Of a DNA stretch of 22,603 bases, positions 1 through 8,696 are shown one piece after another; positions within the stretch are counted from its first letter, which is position 1; each line of letters begins with the position of its first letter. Source of the DNA: a virus. The DNA lies in IMG/VR virus record IMGVR_UViG_3300042562_003143, positions 1 through 22,603 of that record. One strand, written 5' to 3'. Below the pieces are notes generated by a model. That model did no database searches. It was not told the origin of the DNA and saw nothing but the letters and a program-made list of their open reading frames with translations. The translations under genes and the position numbers were made by a program.

Positions 1-125
1 GTCAACCGCCAGCTATCTGGGGAGCGCGGCTGACTGGCCGCCGCCTCGTAGCGCGCGTCATGCCCAAACCCAAAGTGGCCTACTTTTGCGCCGCCCAATG
101 GCCGACTTTTACTCCGCCGTTGACA
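1..125. mobile_element. Terminal segment of an IS21-family-like insertion sequence (runs off left edge)
   Basis: The sequence ending at base 125 reads ...CCGCCGTTGACA. On the minus strand this begins TGTCAACGGCGG, with the 5'-TG...CA-3' termini and subterminal 20-bp repeats typical of IS21-family elements. The capsid gene reading frame enters this sequence and stops within a few codons, which places an insertion junction at about 125/126. No istA or istB coding sequence can be recognised in the 125 bases present, so the family assignment rests on the end structure only. The other end lies outside the window. Confidence 0.6.
76..118. repeat. Two subterminal direct repeats of the IS end
   Basis: Two 20-bp copies lie at 76-95 and 99-118 with a 23-bp period. 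Both read TGGCC(T/G)ACTTTT(G/A)C(G/T)CCGCC, that is 17 of 20 identical positions. Multiple terminal repeats of about 20 bp containing an A/T run are a hallmark of IS21-family ends, where they bind the IstA transposase. Confidence 0.7.
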
Positions 126-1944
126 GTTTGGCACCCGAGGCGGGCAGCAGGCGCGCTTCCTCAATGATCTCAAGCCGGTTGGCGAAGGCGTTCACCCCAG
201 CGACCGCCGCGGGGGTGGTCTGGGTGATGTTCTTGCGCGCTTCGACCGCGCGCGTGCCGGGCGGGACGATGATGTAGCGCGGCTGGATCGAGATCAGGCG
301 GCCTTCCAGACCCTTCTGCTTGGCGTAGAGTTCGTAGGCCTCGGTCAACGAGGTTTCCGAGATAATGCCCGCGGTGCCGACGTTGCCATGGGTCGCAAGG
401 TTGAAAAGTGCGACGGCATCGTTCATCACCGGGTTGCCGGTCAGGATCGAATAGACCAGATCAGATTCCAGATCGGCCGCCGAGGCACCGAAAGCCGCGG
501 GGATACGTGCAAAGGCGTTCAGGTCGTCGTTGATGATCGTCTGGCGGGTGATGCCGATGATCCGGCCGTAGGTTGCCAGCGAATAGACTTCTTTGCCTTC
601 GCCAATCGTGCCGTAGGTGAATTCACCGGATTCCGGCACCTTCACCAGATCGGGCGCGCCGCCCAACTGGGTGCGCTGGACCTGTTTGAAATCAGGGATC
701 GACACCTGCCGCGCCCAGGACGTGAAAGTGCGCGGGGTGGATTCGTAGCCTTGCCGCAGAGTTTTGTTGGCGATGTTGGCCAGGATCGACGGGAAGTCCG
801 AGGTCGAATGGAAGCCGGTATCGGCCCGCAGAGTCAGTGCCAGCCCGGCCAGTTCCATTTTCGACATGCCACGGGTGTTGACGCCGCGCCGCTCCATGGT
901 GGCGCGGGCCATTTCCATCAGCGTCATGCCGCGGAATTCGCGGGCGTTGCCGTCCATGGGGTGCTGCGCCGGGGCGTAGCGGTGCATCAGAGCGGCCGTC
1001 ACCGCGTCGCGGAACGACAGATCGGTGGCCGAGGGACCGCCCGCTTGGGCGGGCACCGTCTCCGCACCGCGCGTGGTGGGGTTCTGGGCGGCCAAGCGGT
1101 CAAGGATGGCACCACGGGCGGCGTCCAGGCTGACGCCGCGGGCGATCAGGTCGCCGCTGAAATCGGCGGGCAGACCATGGCGCTGCGACAGGGTCAAGAT
1201 ATCGGCGGTCCGGCGGCGTTCTTCGGCGCGGACGGCTTCAAACTGCTCCGGGCCGGGGTTGGCGGGCGGGGTGGCGATTGCCTCGGCAGCTGCCGTGGCG
1301 GCGAGGGTTTCGGGGTCCATGGGGGTTCCTTTCGGGTTTGCCGCACGATTGGCGGGCGATGGTTGGAGGCGTCCCTGCACGACGCAGGGGGCGAGGCGAG
1401 TTTGGGTCGCAGGGTCGGAGCGGATCATCGCGCCGGGATCGGCGGGCATAGCGACGGCGGAAACCTCCATCGGCTCCCAATCGACGGCCCGCCAAAGTTC
1501 GCGCTGGCCTTCGATCTTGGTGATTTCATAACGGTGGACCCGGTAGCCGACCGAGACAAAGCGGACCGACTTTTCGAGGATGCGTTGCACCAGATCGGCC
1601 ACGTCCGCCGCCGCGGTCAGCTGGATGGTGGCCGTGCCTTCGCCGCTTGCGATCCTGGCCGAGCCGGGTACGACGGAGCCCAGAACCGATCCCAGCGACC
1701 AACCGTTGTGGCTGTCGAGAAACGGCGCGCCGTCGTTCATCCGGCCCATACGGACCGCATTCGGCGAGACGACGAGTTCTTCGTCGTATTCGACCACATC
1801 GGACCAGCCCTCCCAGCGTTGCCGCTGGACGGTGGCGCCGGTGGTCCAGACGATTTCGATGGTGCGGGTTTGCGGATTGACGCTGTCGGCGCGCACCGAC
1901 GCCGCCCGCCCGATCAGGGGCAGGGTAAGGATTTCGGGGTCCAT
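109..1944 (-). CDS. Prohead protease / major capsid fusion protein, 3' end truncated by the IS
   Basis: Fusion of an HK97-type prohead maturation protease (N-terminal third) with a Mu-like major capsid domain (C-terminal half). The protease part shows the expected His (in DSHNGWSLG, near residue 79) and Ser (in RFVSVGY, near residue 131). The capsid part carries the TFTSWARQVSIPDFK, GEGKEVYSLATYGRIIGITR and NDDLNAFARIPAAFG regions typical of Mu-like capsids. I start at the ATG at 1944, which has AGGAG eight bases upstream; a GTG at 1953 is also possible. The frame runs into the IS end at about 125, and the last four residues and the TAA come from the IS. Homologues normally continue for several dozen residues after the LPASGAK region, so the product probably cannot form a normal shell. 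The portal stop lies 5 bases upstream of the start. Confidence 0.9.
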   Translation of the reverse strand: MDPEILTLPLIGRAASVRADSVNPQTRTIEIVWTTGATVQRQRWEGWSDVVEYDEELVVSPNAVRMGRMNDGAPFLDSHNGWSLGSVLGSVVPGSARIASGEGTATIQLTAAADVADLVQRILEKSVRFVSVGYRVHRYEITKIEGQRELWRAVDWEPMEVSAVAMPADPGAMIRSDPATQTRLAPCVVQGRLQPSPANRAANPKGTPMDPETLAATAAAEAIATPPANPGPEQFEAVRAEERRRTADILTLSQRHGLPADFSGDLIARGVSLDAARGAILDRLAAQNPTTRGAETVPAQAGGPSATDLSFRDAVTAALMHRYAPAQHPMDGNAREFRGMTLMEMARATMERRGVNTRGMSKMELAGLALTLRADTGFHSTSDFPSILANIANKTLRQGYESTPRTFTSWARQVSIPDFKQVQRTQLGGAPDLVKVPESGEFTYGTIGEGKEVYSLATYGRIIGITRQTIINDDLNAFARIPAAFGASAADLESDLVYSILTGNPVMNDAVALFNLATHGNVGTAGIISETSLTEAYELYAKQKGLEGRLISIQPRYIIVPPGTRAVEARKNITQTTPAAVAGVNAFANRLEIIEEARLLPASGAKLSTAE

Positions 1945-1949
1945 CGGGA

Positions 1950-3482
1950 TCACTCCTGTTGCGGCGGCGGGGTTGCCTGGCCCGGATCGGCGGGTTGGAC
2001 GTTTCCGCCCTTCGACACTTTTCTCGGGTCGGAATCGAAAATCAGGCCCAGCGCATCGGTCTCAGCGGCATGGGCCGCCCATTCTTCGATCACCCCACGC
2101 GGATCGTAGCCGCGCTTCGCGATCATCTGTTGCGGCGAGGCAAAGCCCGCCCGGGTTTCCAGAAGATCGGCCTGCACATCCTGCAAGGGATTGATCATCT
2201 CAAAACGTGGCGGCGCCCATTCGGCGGGCACTATGGCATCGACCGGGATCTGACCCGCCAATTGGCAGGCCTCGATGAACCAACCCCAGACCGGATCGCA
2301 GAACATGGGAATGACCATCTGCCATTGCAGTTGTTCGACCATCCGGCGGAATTCGTTCAGGCCGACCCGGCTGGACGAGAAGTTGTTCTGGCTCAGATCG
2401 CCGGTCATCAGCGCATAGGGCACTCGAAAGCCCGCCGCGATCATCTGCATCTGCACCCGGTTCCACTCGGCAATCCCGGCGGTGGAGGCGGGCTGGTTGA
2501 ACTTGATGTCCTTACCGCCGCGAGCGTAGGCGATGAGACCCGGCTCGAATTGTTCCACCTGATTTCCGTCGCCGTCCTGCACAACGGGGGCGACGGAATT
2601 TTGGGTTTCGTCGTCGCCAAAGACGATCCCAACAAGGCAAGCCTCCGTCTTTTTGCGGACGAGTTCGGCCTGCTGCCAGTCGCCCAGATCGCGCAGCGCC
2701 AGCATGGCGGGCGAAGCCCAGGGCACGCCTCGGTTCTGCACCCGCTGACGCTCGAACATGTGCAGGACGCAGTCGGCCCCGATCCGTTCAGATTGAAACC
2801 GCGCCCGAAACACCATCCGGTTGCCGCCCGGGTGCTCGGGGAACATCCAGTAGCCGGTGCGCCGCCCGGCGGCGTCGTATTCAAGCCCTTGGTCGGTATA
2901 TCCGCCAGATGGGGTCATCATCACCCGCGAGGAATCGAGGTGGTCGATCTCTCGCAGCTGCAACTTCAATGGCACCGCAGCCGACCGATCGGTGATCTTG
3001 AGGCCGAGGATATCCCCGGCCTCAATCATTTCGCGGACGGCCAGGTTTTGCAGGCCGTAGAAGTCGGTCAGACCATAGAAATCGCAATTCCGCGCGAAGG
3101 CGGTCCAGAGCTTGTCCACCTTGCGGTTGAGCGCCCGGTTTCCGGACGCCGCACGGGGGCGGATGCCGGGGCCGACGATATTATTGACCAGCACCTGCAC
3201 CGCCTGCGCGGCAAGGGCATTGTTCCGCACCAGTTCTCGCGACCGCGACCGGAGCGGTCCCGAGGCCGCAGCGATTTCGGCGTCGGCCGAGGCGTTGGTC
3301 GAAGACCAGTTGCCGGTGGTCCGCCCTGTCTTGCCGCCTTCATAGCCGCGCCGCAGATTGGCGATAGCCACCCTTGCCGCATAGCGCCGCGCGGCCGAGG
3401 CCGGCGAAACCGCCGCCAGCGCGCGGTCCATAATGCCCCAAGGCACGCCGGGGGCAGACGAGGGCGGGCGCCGATCCATCAT
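1950..3482 (-). CDS. Phage portal protein, lambda gpB family
   Basis: About 510 aa, the usual length for lambda-type portals. Portals form the dodecameric ring at the capsid vertex through which DNA enters and leaves. Family features visible are the N-terminal SRELVRNNALAAQAVQVLV and NNIVGPGIRPR segments, the central EAGDILGLK strand, the DSSRV turn and the FSSSRVGLNEFRRMVEQ helix. The C-terminus is Pro/Gln-rich and probably disordered. The ATG overlaps the stop of the upstream gpW-like gene by ATGA, so translation is probably coupled. Gene order terminase, gpW, portal, protease/capsid is the standard lambda-type head module. No truncation is seen. Confidence 0.93.
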   Translation of the reverse strand: MMDRRPPSSAPGVPWGIMDRALAAVSPASAARRYAARVAIANLRRGYEGGKTGRTTGNWSSTNASADAEIAAASGPLRSRSRELVRNNALAAQAVQVLVNNIVGPGIRPRAASGNRALNRKVDKLWTAFARNCDFYGLTDFYGLQNLAVREMIEAGDILGLKITDRSAAVPLKLQLREIDHLDSSRVMMTPSGGYTDQGLEYDAAGRRTGYWMFPEHPGGNRMVFRARFQSERIGADCVLHMFERQRVQNRGVPWASPAMLALRDLGDWQQAELVRKKTEACLVGIVFGDDETQNSVAPVVQDGDGNQVEQFEPGLIAYARGGKDIKFNQPASTAGIAEWNRVQMQMIAAGFRVPYALMTGDLSQNNFSSSRVGLNEFRRMVEQLQWQMVIPMFCDPVWGWFIEACQLAGQIPVDAIVPAEWAPPRFEMINPLQDVQADLLETRAGFASPQQMIAKRGYDPRGVIEEWAAHAAETDALGLIFDSDPRKVSKGGNVQPADPGQATPPPQQE

Positions 3483-3688
3483 CCCCTCCGGAAGGTTGCA
3501 AAGCGCCCAACGGGCGCGGGTTGGCCTGCGGCCGCTGCCGCCAGATCGGCTTCGACCACGCGGATGCGGCGGAGCAGATCATCGCCGCTTGGATAGCGCA
3601 CCTCGCGCCCGTCGGGCATTCGGACGAGCAGCGTGCCGGTGGCATAGGCCTCCTTCAAGGCGTCGAGATCGGCTTGCGTCCATGCCAT
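3479..3688 (-). CDS. gpW-like head-tail joining protein
   Basis: A 69-residue protein beginning MAWTQADLDALKEAYATG, with the helix-hairpin-helix pattern of the gpW/head-tail joining family (MPDGREVRYPS hairpin, then a DLLRRIRVVEADLAAA helix). Lambda gpW is 68 aa and stops DNA leaking from the filled head before tail attachment. Start chosen at 3688 because it gives the family length and leaves one base after the large terminase stop. The stop overlaps the portal ATG by four bases. Position between terminase and portal matches the lambda gene order. Confidence 0.85.
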   Translation of the reverse strand: MAWTQADLDALKEAYATGTLLVRMPDGREVRYPSGDDLLRRIRVVEADLAAAAAGQPAPVGRFATFRRG

Positions 3689-3689
3689 C

Positions 3690-5696
3690 CTAGAACCGCT
3701 TTCCGCGCCTTGGGCCCATCCATCCGGACGGCTTCGGCGCCTGTTGCGTGCTGCGCGGCGGGGCCGCATTGGGCCGACCCGCCAATTCAATTTCTTCCAC
3801 CCCCGGCTTGGGCGTCGGATCAAGCTGCAATTCCATCTGTTCCCAGCGCGGCTCGTCCCAGCGGTCAAGACCCATCAGCCAGGCGGCCGCACGGGCATAG
3901 ACCCGGTTGTCGAGCGCCTCGTTCCGGTCCCTGATTTTCTGCCATTCCAGCTTTGGAAAGCCGTGCCGGGTCTTGATCGTTACCAACTGCTCGGCCGTCA
4001 GCTGGCGCACCCATTCCGAGGTAATCCCGCGCGGGATGTGGACGAAGCCGGACGGCCAGGCACCACCTGCCGCCACCTCTTCGTCCGTTGGCGGTGCCAG
4101 TCGCAGGTAGCGGTAGGTCTCAGATTTGAAGACCGAAACCGCCACTTTCCAAAGCTGGACGCCGCGGCGGATTTTATGGCCGCGCTCGGTGACCTCGACA
4201 AATGTCGGCCCATCGACCGGGCTGGACCGGTCAAACCCGCCTACGCCCTTGACCGCGATCACCTGACCTCTGCCTTGCGCCCGCACCCAGGAATAGACGG
4301 CGTCGGTCGTCACCCCGTCACCAGTGTCGATCGCCAGGCGCGCGAGGCCCATCCGTTGGCCGCCAGCATGTGGCCACGTCTGGCTCAGGATCGCCGTCAC
4401 CTGATCCCAGGTCGCGGGATTGGCGATTTCACCCTCGACGACGATATGATCGACGAGCCACGACCGCAGATTGCGGCCCCAGCCCCAGACATCGACCTCG
4501 ATCCGCCCCTCGCGCTGGACATCCGCCCCGGCGGTCAGAACCAGAACACCCTCCGGCACTTGTCCCAACTGCCATGGCTCGCGCCGCTCATAGACCCTCT
4601 GCCAATCCGGTGCCTCGCCGCGCTCCTGCCACGTCTCCCCCAGAACCGTGTTTTTCAGCGTCTTCAGGGCGGCATCATTGCCTTGGGCGGCCTCCCAACC
4701 CCGGGCAATTTCCTCCCAGGACAACCAGCCGAGCGGCGAATAGAGCCCGGAAATGTGGAAGCCCACGATCCCCGCCGCTTTCGCCGTCATCACTTGTTCG
4801 GGCGATGCCGTCGGCATCCAGTCGGCCCCGTTGGCCTCGGCCATCATCCACGGCTTGTGGCGTTCCTCGATTGGTTCGTCGCAAGCCTCGCAGACATAGT
4901 GGGTGCGGTCGGGAAGGCCTTTCGGCCAATGCAGCCTCTCAAATTTCAGCCATTGCAGGGTGCCGCAATGCGGGCAGGGGACGTGATAGCGCTGCTGATC
5001 GGACGCCTCATACTCCCTTTCGATGCGGCTCACTCCTTTGATGGTCGGCGTAGAGGCCAGAAATAGTTTTGAGCGGTGGCCGAAGCTGATGGTCCGTGCT
5101 TCGGCCAGGGCAATCGGATCACCCTCGCCGTCGACATCGCCCGGATAGGCGTCGACCTCGTCCAGAAACACCCAGCGCGCGGGCATCGACCGCAGGCCGA
5201 CGGCGGAATTGGCGCCGGTCAGGATCAACTGGCCGCCGGGAAAGCGCTTTCCCAAAACCGTGTTCCCAGCGTCTCGCGACCGCGACGGCAAGACCAGCGC
5301 GCGCAGATCCGGGCTTTCCTCAATCAGCGGGTCAATCCGCTGCTGCGACAGGCGTTTGGCCAGATCGACAGTCGGCTGCACCGCCAGAAACGGACCCGGC
5401 GCCCGGTGCATGCAGAACCCGATCCAGTTGTTTCCGGCCTCGGTGGCACCAACCTGCGCCGCCTTCATGAACACCACGCGCTGCGCCGGGTTGCGGGGCG
5501 ACAGGGCGTCCATCACGGCTTTCATGTAGGGCGTCCGCGCAGTGCGATAGGGCCCGGCCTCCGACGCCGCTCGCGACGACAAGACGCGATGCCGGTCGGC
5601 CCATTGCGAAACGGTCAGCGAAGGATCAGGGGCGAGCCCCGCCATCCAAGCGCGCCGGACCTCTTCGGCGCCATCGAAGGTTTCAACGGAGCTCAA
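3690..5696 (-). CDS. Phage terminase large subunit, GpA family
   Basis: 668-residue DNA-packaging motor and nuclease of the lambda gpA type. Visible parts in order: an N-terminal segment with YMKAVMDAL; a deviant Walker A region FMKAAQVGATEAG near residues 76-87; Walker B VFLDEVDAYPGD near 176-187; motif III LASTPT near 213-218; a four-Cys zinc ribbon (CPHC near 241-244, CEAC near 269-272); and a C-terminal nuclease domain with acidic residues in AGADVQ (near 392) and IDTGDG (near 457). The start is a TTG at 5696 overlapping the small-subunit stop by 14 bases; a later start would remove N-terminal sequence. No frameshift is seen, so packaging genes look intact although the capsid is not. Confidence 0.93.
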   Translation of the reverse strand: MSSVETFDGAEEVRRAWMAGLAPDPSLTVSQWADRHRVLSSRAASEAGPYRTARTPYMKAVMDALSPRNPAQRVVFMKAAQVGATEAGNNWIGFCMHRAPGPFLAVQPTVDLAKRLSQQRIDPLIEESPDLRALVLPSRSRDAGNTVLGKRFPGGQLILTGANSAVGLRSMPARWVFLDEVDAYPGDVDGEGDPIALAEARTISFGHRSKLFLASTPTIKGVSRIEREYEASDQQRYHVPCPHCGTLQWLKFERLHWPKGLPDRTHYVCEACDEPIEERHKPWMMAEANGADWMPTASPEQVMTAKAAGIVGFHISGLYSPLGWLSWEEIARGWEAAQGNDAALKTLKNTVLGETWQERGEAPDWQRVYERREPWQLGQVPEGVLVLTAGADVQREGRIEVDVWGWGRNLRSWLVDHIVVEGEIANPATWDQVTAILSQTWPHAGGQRMGLARLAIDTGDGVTTDAVYSWVRAQGRGQVIAVKGVGGFDRSSPVDGPTFVEVTERGHKIRRGVQLWKVAVSVFKSETYRYLRLAPPTDEEVAAGGAWPSGFVHIPRGITSEWVRQLTAEQLVTIKTRHGFPKLEWQKIRDRNEALDNRVYARAAAWLMGLDRWDEPRWEQMELQLDPTPKPGVEEIELAGRPNAAPPRSTQQAPKPSGWMGPRRGKRF

Positions 5697-6294
5697 TCTT
5701 GACCTCCGCCATATCCGTCAGATGCGCACGCAGATACATGTCCAAAACCTGCTCCATACGATGGGCATCGACGCCCAGTTCTGCTGCCATGTTGGCCGCC
5801 ACCCGAGGTGGCCAGTTCAGCCAGGCATCGCGCTCGCGCCGGGCCAGATCGAACACCATCGCCGTGGCCCGGGCCCGGTCGATCACCTCGGCCTTCATCT
5901 TTTCCAGCCGGACCTTGGCGGTCTGGGCTTTCAGAACTTCATTGGCCATCCGGGCGCGAAGGAATGACACTTCACCGCCGGTCGCTTCGCCCGGGCCGGG
6001 TTCGGTTCCGGCATCGCGCAAGGTGTCTGCCACGGCTTTCAGCGCCGCTTGGGGCACTGGCTTGGTGGCCGCCGCCGCCCTGGTCGTTCCTGCCGCCGTC
6101 TCAAGTGCCATCAGGCGGGCCTGTTGGCCGCGCTGTTTTGCCGGATCGGTCTGGGCACCCCATTCGGAATCCGCCGTTGCCGGATCAATCGTGCCGTCCG
6201 GCAGCGTGGTGATCCGCCCGGTTGCAATGGCTTTGCGCACCGCCGCCTCGGAGACGCCGCGCTGCGCGGCATAGCTTCGCCGGGACACTCCCAT
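5683..6294 (-). CDS. Phage terminase small subunit (Nu1-like)
   Basis: 203 aa. The N-terminus MGVSRRSYAAQRGVSEAAVRKAIATG is a helix-turn-helix that would read the packaging site. A long Ala-rich linker follows, then a helical C-terminal region (FLRARMANEVLKAQTAKVRLEK and RRERDAWLNWPPRVAANMAAELG) that is typical of small terminases in alphaproteobacterial prophages and would oligomerise and contact the large subunit. It is first in the minus-strand head operon and divergent from the small genes starting at 6389. The ATG at 6294 is preceded by GAGG about eleven bases away. Confidence 0.85.
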   Translation of the reverse strand: MGVSRRSYAAQRGVSEAAVRKAIATGRITTLPDGTIDPATADSEWGAQTDPAKQRGQQARLMALETAAGTTRAAAATKPVPQAALKAVADTLRDAGTEPGPGEATGGEVSFLRARMANEVLKAQTAKVRLEKMKAEVIDRARATAMVFDLARRERDAWLNWPPRVAANMAAELGVDAHRMEQVLDMYLRAHLTDMAEVKIELR

Positions 6295-6388
6295 TCTGAC
6301 CGAAACCTCATTTATTCAGTGACTTAGGAGTTGCTCTCTTTTGGTCTCGTGCGCTGTCTGCACCCATCGCAACGCAACGGAGGCCCCC

Positions 6389-6598
6389 ATGAAACCCCTG
6401 ACGACCCACGAAGAATTCTGCCTGAAGAACGCCGCCCACTTTGTCGCCGCCCGCGGCCGGACGCCCTCCACCCGCACCCGGCAGCAATTCGCTACCTTGC
6501 CCGAGGCGCAGGCCTTTGGGGCCAGCATCGGCGACGGCCGCACCATGATCTACGCGGTCACCTCCCTCGGCCATTCGGCCCACATCATCAACGCTTGA
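6389..6598 (+). CDS. Small conserved-type hypothetical protein
   Basis: 69 aa, starting MKPLTTHEEFCLKNAAHFVAA and ending in GHSAHIINA. ATG at 6389 is preceded by GGAGG. The central part (RQQFATLPEAQAFGASIGDGRTMIYAVTS) looks like a small alpha/beta fold. No transmembrane segment or signal peptide is visible. It is first of three closely spaced plus-strand genes (12-base gap to the next) diverging from the terminase operon. Function not recognised; the low-complexity-free sequence and good ribosome site support a real gene. Confidence 0.7.
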   Translation: MKPLTTHEEFCLKNAAHFVAARGRTPSTRTRQQFATLPEAQAFGASIGDGRTMIYAVTSLGHSAHIINA

Positions 6599-6610
6599 AG
6601 GACGAAGCCC

Positions 6611-7159
6611 ATGAAAACCAAATCCCTCACCGCCGCGCAGATCGACACGCTCGCCCAGCACCTTTGCGAGGCGCCGATCGTGCCCAGCGCCAGCGCCAAG
6701 AAGGCGGGCGACAATCTGGCGCAACTCTTGGTCGCCGGGATCGGCGAAGAGCGCGCAGCCCTCACTTTCACCTCGATCATGACGGCCGACACCTTCGATC
6801 AGGCGGAGGCGCGGCTGATCTTGGTCCTGAAATACGGCAACACCGATGCGGCTATCGTCGCCACCCCGGCGGTTGCCGAAGAACCGAAGGCCGTAAATGC
6901 CCCGGTGATCGGCAAGCGCCAAGCCATCTTAGATCAGGCTCAGACCGGCGCCTTGCCAGAGCCGCCAGATTTCTCCAAGCCTACCCACGCCCGGTTCCGC
7001 ACCAAGCTGGCGCAGATCGTGGCTTTGGCCGAAGCGGGCGACATCGCCGGTTTGCAGGCTTTCGAGATCAACCCGGTCTCGTCCAGCCCGAAAGCCATGG
7101 CGCGCTACCGCGACCTTTGCGTTATCGCCATCACCGCCCGCGACCGGGTGGAGGCATGA
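6611..7159 (+). CDS. Hypothetical protein with conserved C-terminal helical region
   Basis: 182 aa. The N-terminal half (LTAAQIDTLAQHLCEAPIVP, then AKKAGDNLAQLLV) is helical. A variable Ala/Pro-rich linker follows at about 80-105, and then a second region, FRTKLAQIVALAEAGDIAGLQAFEI, ending with MARYRDLCVIAITARDR. The second region resembles C-terminal segments found in plasmid- and phage-borne hypothetical proteins of Rhizobiales and Rhodobacterales. AAGGA stands nine bases before the ATG. The stop overlaps the next ATG by four bases. Function not recognised. Confidence 0.7.
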   Translation: MKTKSLTAAQIDTLAQHLCEAPIVPSASAKKAGDNLAQLLVAGIGEERAALTFTSIMTADTFDQAEARLILVLKYGNTDAAIVATPAVAEEPKAVNAPVIGKRQAILDQAQTGALPEPPDFSKPTHARFRTKLAQIVALAEAGDIAGLQAFEINPVSSSPKAMARYRDLCVIAITARDRVEA

Positions 7160-7491
7160 AGATCACCCGCGAATTCTGCCCCGGCGACCGCTACACCTAC
7201 GATTTCGGGCTTTGCAGCTACGAGAACGGCTGGGCGCAGGTCGATACGGCCCAAGATGCGTCATACTTCGGCACTTGGGCCAACCCAACCCGCCTGATGA
7301 TCTTCAGCTATTGCGAGGGCGACACGACCTTGAAGGTGGCCGCGTCGCCCGAGGAGTTCGCCGCAGAGCTGCGGGATATCGATGCTTGGAACCGGGCACA
7401 CGGCTATGGACCGGCGAGGATCGATCCGGGGTTTAATCCTGCGATGAAGGCAACGTTTGAGGCGATTGGGCTGGCGGATATGCTGCACTAG
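7156..7491 (+). CDS. Hypothetical protein
   Basis: 111 aa, soluble, rich in aromatic residues (TYDFGLCSYENGWAQVDT, SYFGTWANPTRLMIFSYCEGD). The C-terminal half is helical and ends in FEAIGLADMLH. It begins inside the stop codon of the preceding gene (ATGA), so it is translationally coupled to it. It looks like the third gene of a small co-expressed unit with 6389-6598 and 6611-7159. No catalytic motif is recognised. Confidence 0.7.
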   Translation: MKITREFCPGDRYTYDFGLCSYENGWAQVDTAQDASYFGTWANPTRLMIFSYCEGDTTLKVAASPEEFAAELRDIDAWNRAHGYGPARIDPGFNPAMKATFEAIGLADMLH

Positions 7492-7612
7492 AAAGCAACC
7501 GCTAAGGCAGAAAGGAAAAGCCTTCGCAAAATCCCTTTCTGTTCCTGCAGTTGCGGTTTCCAACACCAAGTGCAATTGAATGCTCTGGTAACCCCTGATC
7601 AGAGAGACTGCC

Positions 7613-7942
7613 ATGACCAGCAAGACCCAAGACGGCATAAGCGTCCGAGCAACGCAGCGAGTCAACACGGACGAAACGGTTACGAGCAAGGTAGTTGACA
7701 TTGGTCCTGGTACGTCCGGCCTTCGGATCGTCGTTGAAGTTGGTGGCGGCAAAGGGTTCAACGTCACCATCACTGTGACCCCAGAGGAAATCACGGCTTG
7801 GTTGCCGGAAATCATCGACCAAAGGGTCAGGCAGCGCGTTGCGGACAGTGAAAAGGCAATGCGTGCTTTAGCAGCGCAAGAAGCGCGCACGTTGGGCTTT
7901 ACGCTACCTTACCTTCCGGGCCTCTTGGAAAAAGGGCGATAA
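7613..7942 (+). CDS. Hypothetical protein
   Basis: 109 aa. The N-terminal half is predicted beta-rich (VTSKVVDIGPGTSGLRIVVEV, FNVTITVTPEEI) and the C-terminal half is helical and charged (IIDQRVRQRVADSEKAMRALAAQEARTLG). Codon use is less GC-biased than the flanking phage genes, suggesting a later arrival. A 121-base spacer containing an imperfect hairpin (stem 7508-7515/7534-7541) separates it from the upstream trio, so it may have its own promoter. It is convergent with the PLP-enzyme-like gene. Function not recognised. Confidence 0.6.
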   Translation: MTSKTQDGISVRATQRVNTDETVTSKVVDIGPGTSGLRIVVEVGGGKGFNVTITVTPEEITAWLPEIIDQRVRQRVADSEKAMRALAAQEARTLGFTLPYLPGLLEKGR

Positions 7943-7991
7943 GCATAGACATTCGATGGTGGCGTTCCCGTCGCAGCTGGACCCTCTAGCG

Positions 7992-8696
7992 CTAGGGCCG
8001 CGGCAAGGGCGCAACATTCCAGAACAACACCTGCCCAGAGCCCCGCATCGCAACGCACAACTCCCACGCCTTCGCGTCGTAATGCGGGTCTGCCGGGAAG
8101 GGCGCTCCCATGATCGCCGCTTGCCCAAACGCCCGCGGATAAACGTGGATGTGGGCTCCGGTGACATCCTTCGGCACCAGTTCCCGCCCGATTTGCACGA
8201 CGTGCCGCCGGGCTTTCGGCCAAGCCAGCGCTAAACCGCGCGCCAGCACGCCAGAACCTGCGGCGCACCAAACCTCGTCCGGCTCAAGACCGGTCAACCG
8301 AGCCGCCGCAGCGATTGCATCGATGCCACCAGGGATGTCTGCTCCAAAAGGGATCAGCGATGCTCCGGTGTCGCGGCAGTATTGCTTCGCTCGGCTTTGC
8401 ACGACGGTGAGATAGCCGGGCGACACCGGCACGACCTTGGCGCCGAGGCGCGCGGCTTCTAGAGTTCGGGCATGTGGTTTGGTGCGTTGAGCCACGAAGA
8501 TCGTCGCCTTCTTGCCCAGTGCCCGGGCGACATGGGCCAAGGCGGTCTGGGCGCCACCCTCAGGCGGGCTGGCGTAGACGGCTTCCTGCACACCATCGAA
8601 CACCTTGCCGATGAACCGGGCTTTGGTGCCGCCGGGGTGCAGGTCATCGCGGACCACCCAGATCCCGGAATAGGTTTGAACAATGGGCGCGGTCAT
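7992..8696 (-). CDS. PLP-dependent enzyme-like protein (fold-type II, ACC-deaminase/threonine-synthase-like), short phage version
   Basis: 234 aa. The segment RDDLHPGGTKARFI near residues 16-29 corresponds to the GG(N/T)K-x-R site of fold-type II PLP enzymes, with Lys25 the likely cofactor lysine. SPPEGGAQTALAHVARALGK replaces the usual substrate loop, IPFGADIPGGIDAI matches the iP-G-s segment, and WCAAGSGVLARGLALAWP matches the phosphate-cup region. Known members are usually about 320-340 aa, so this is a reduced form. Its ATG overlaps the methyltransferase stop by four bases, making it the third gene of a ParB-methyltransferase-PLP unit. Substrate unknown; a role in modifying DNA or a metabolite during phage growth is inference. 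It could also be a degenerate non-catalytic relative. Confidence 0.65.
   Translation of the reverse strand: MTAPIVQTYSGIWVVRDDLHPGGTKARFIGKVFDGVQEAVYASPPEGGAQTALAHVARALGKKATIFVAQRTKPHARTLEAARLGAKVVPVSPGYLTVVQSRAKQYCRDTGASLIPFGADIPGGIDAIAAAARLTGLEPDEVWCAAGSGVLARGLALAWPKARRHVVQIGRELVPKDVTGAHIHVYPRAFGQAAIMGAPFPADPHYDAKAWELCVAMRGSGQVLFWNVAPLPRP

Noticed and set aside
388-2109. Long plus-strand open frame opposite the capsid gene
   Set aside because: Gly/Arg/His-rich shadow of a high-GC gene; the minus strand encodes a clear protease-capsid protein.
1959-3596. Long plus-strand open frame opposite the portal gene
   Set aside because: No recognisable domains and composition typical of antisense frames in GC-rich DNA; portal on the minus strand is certain.
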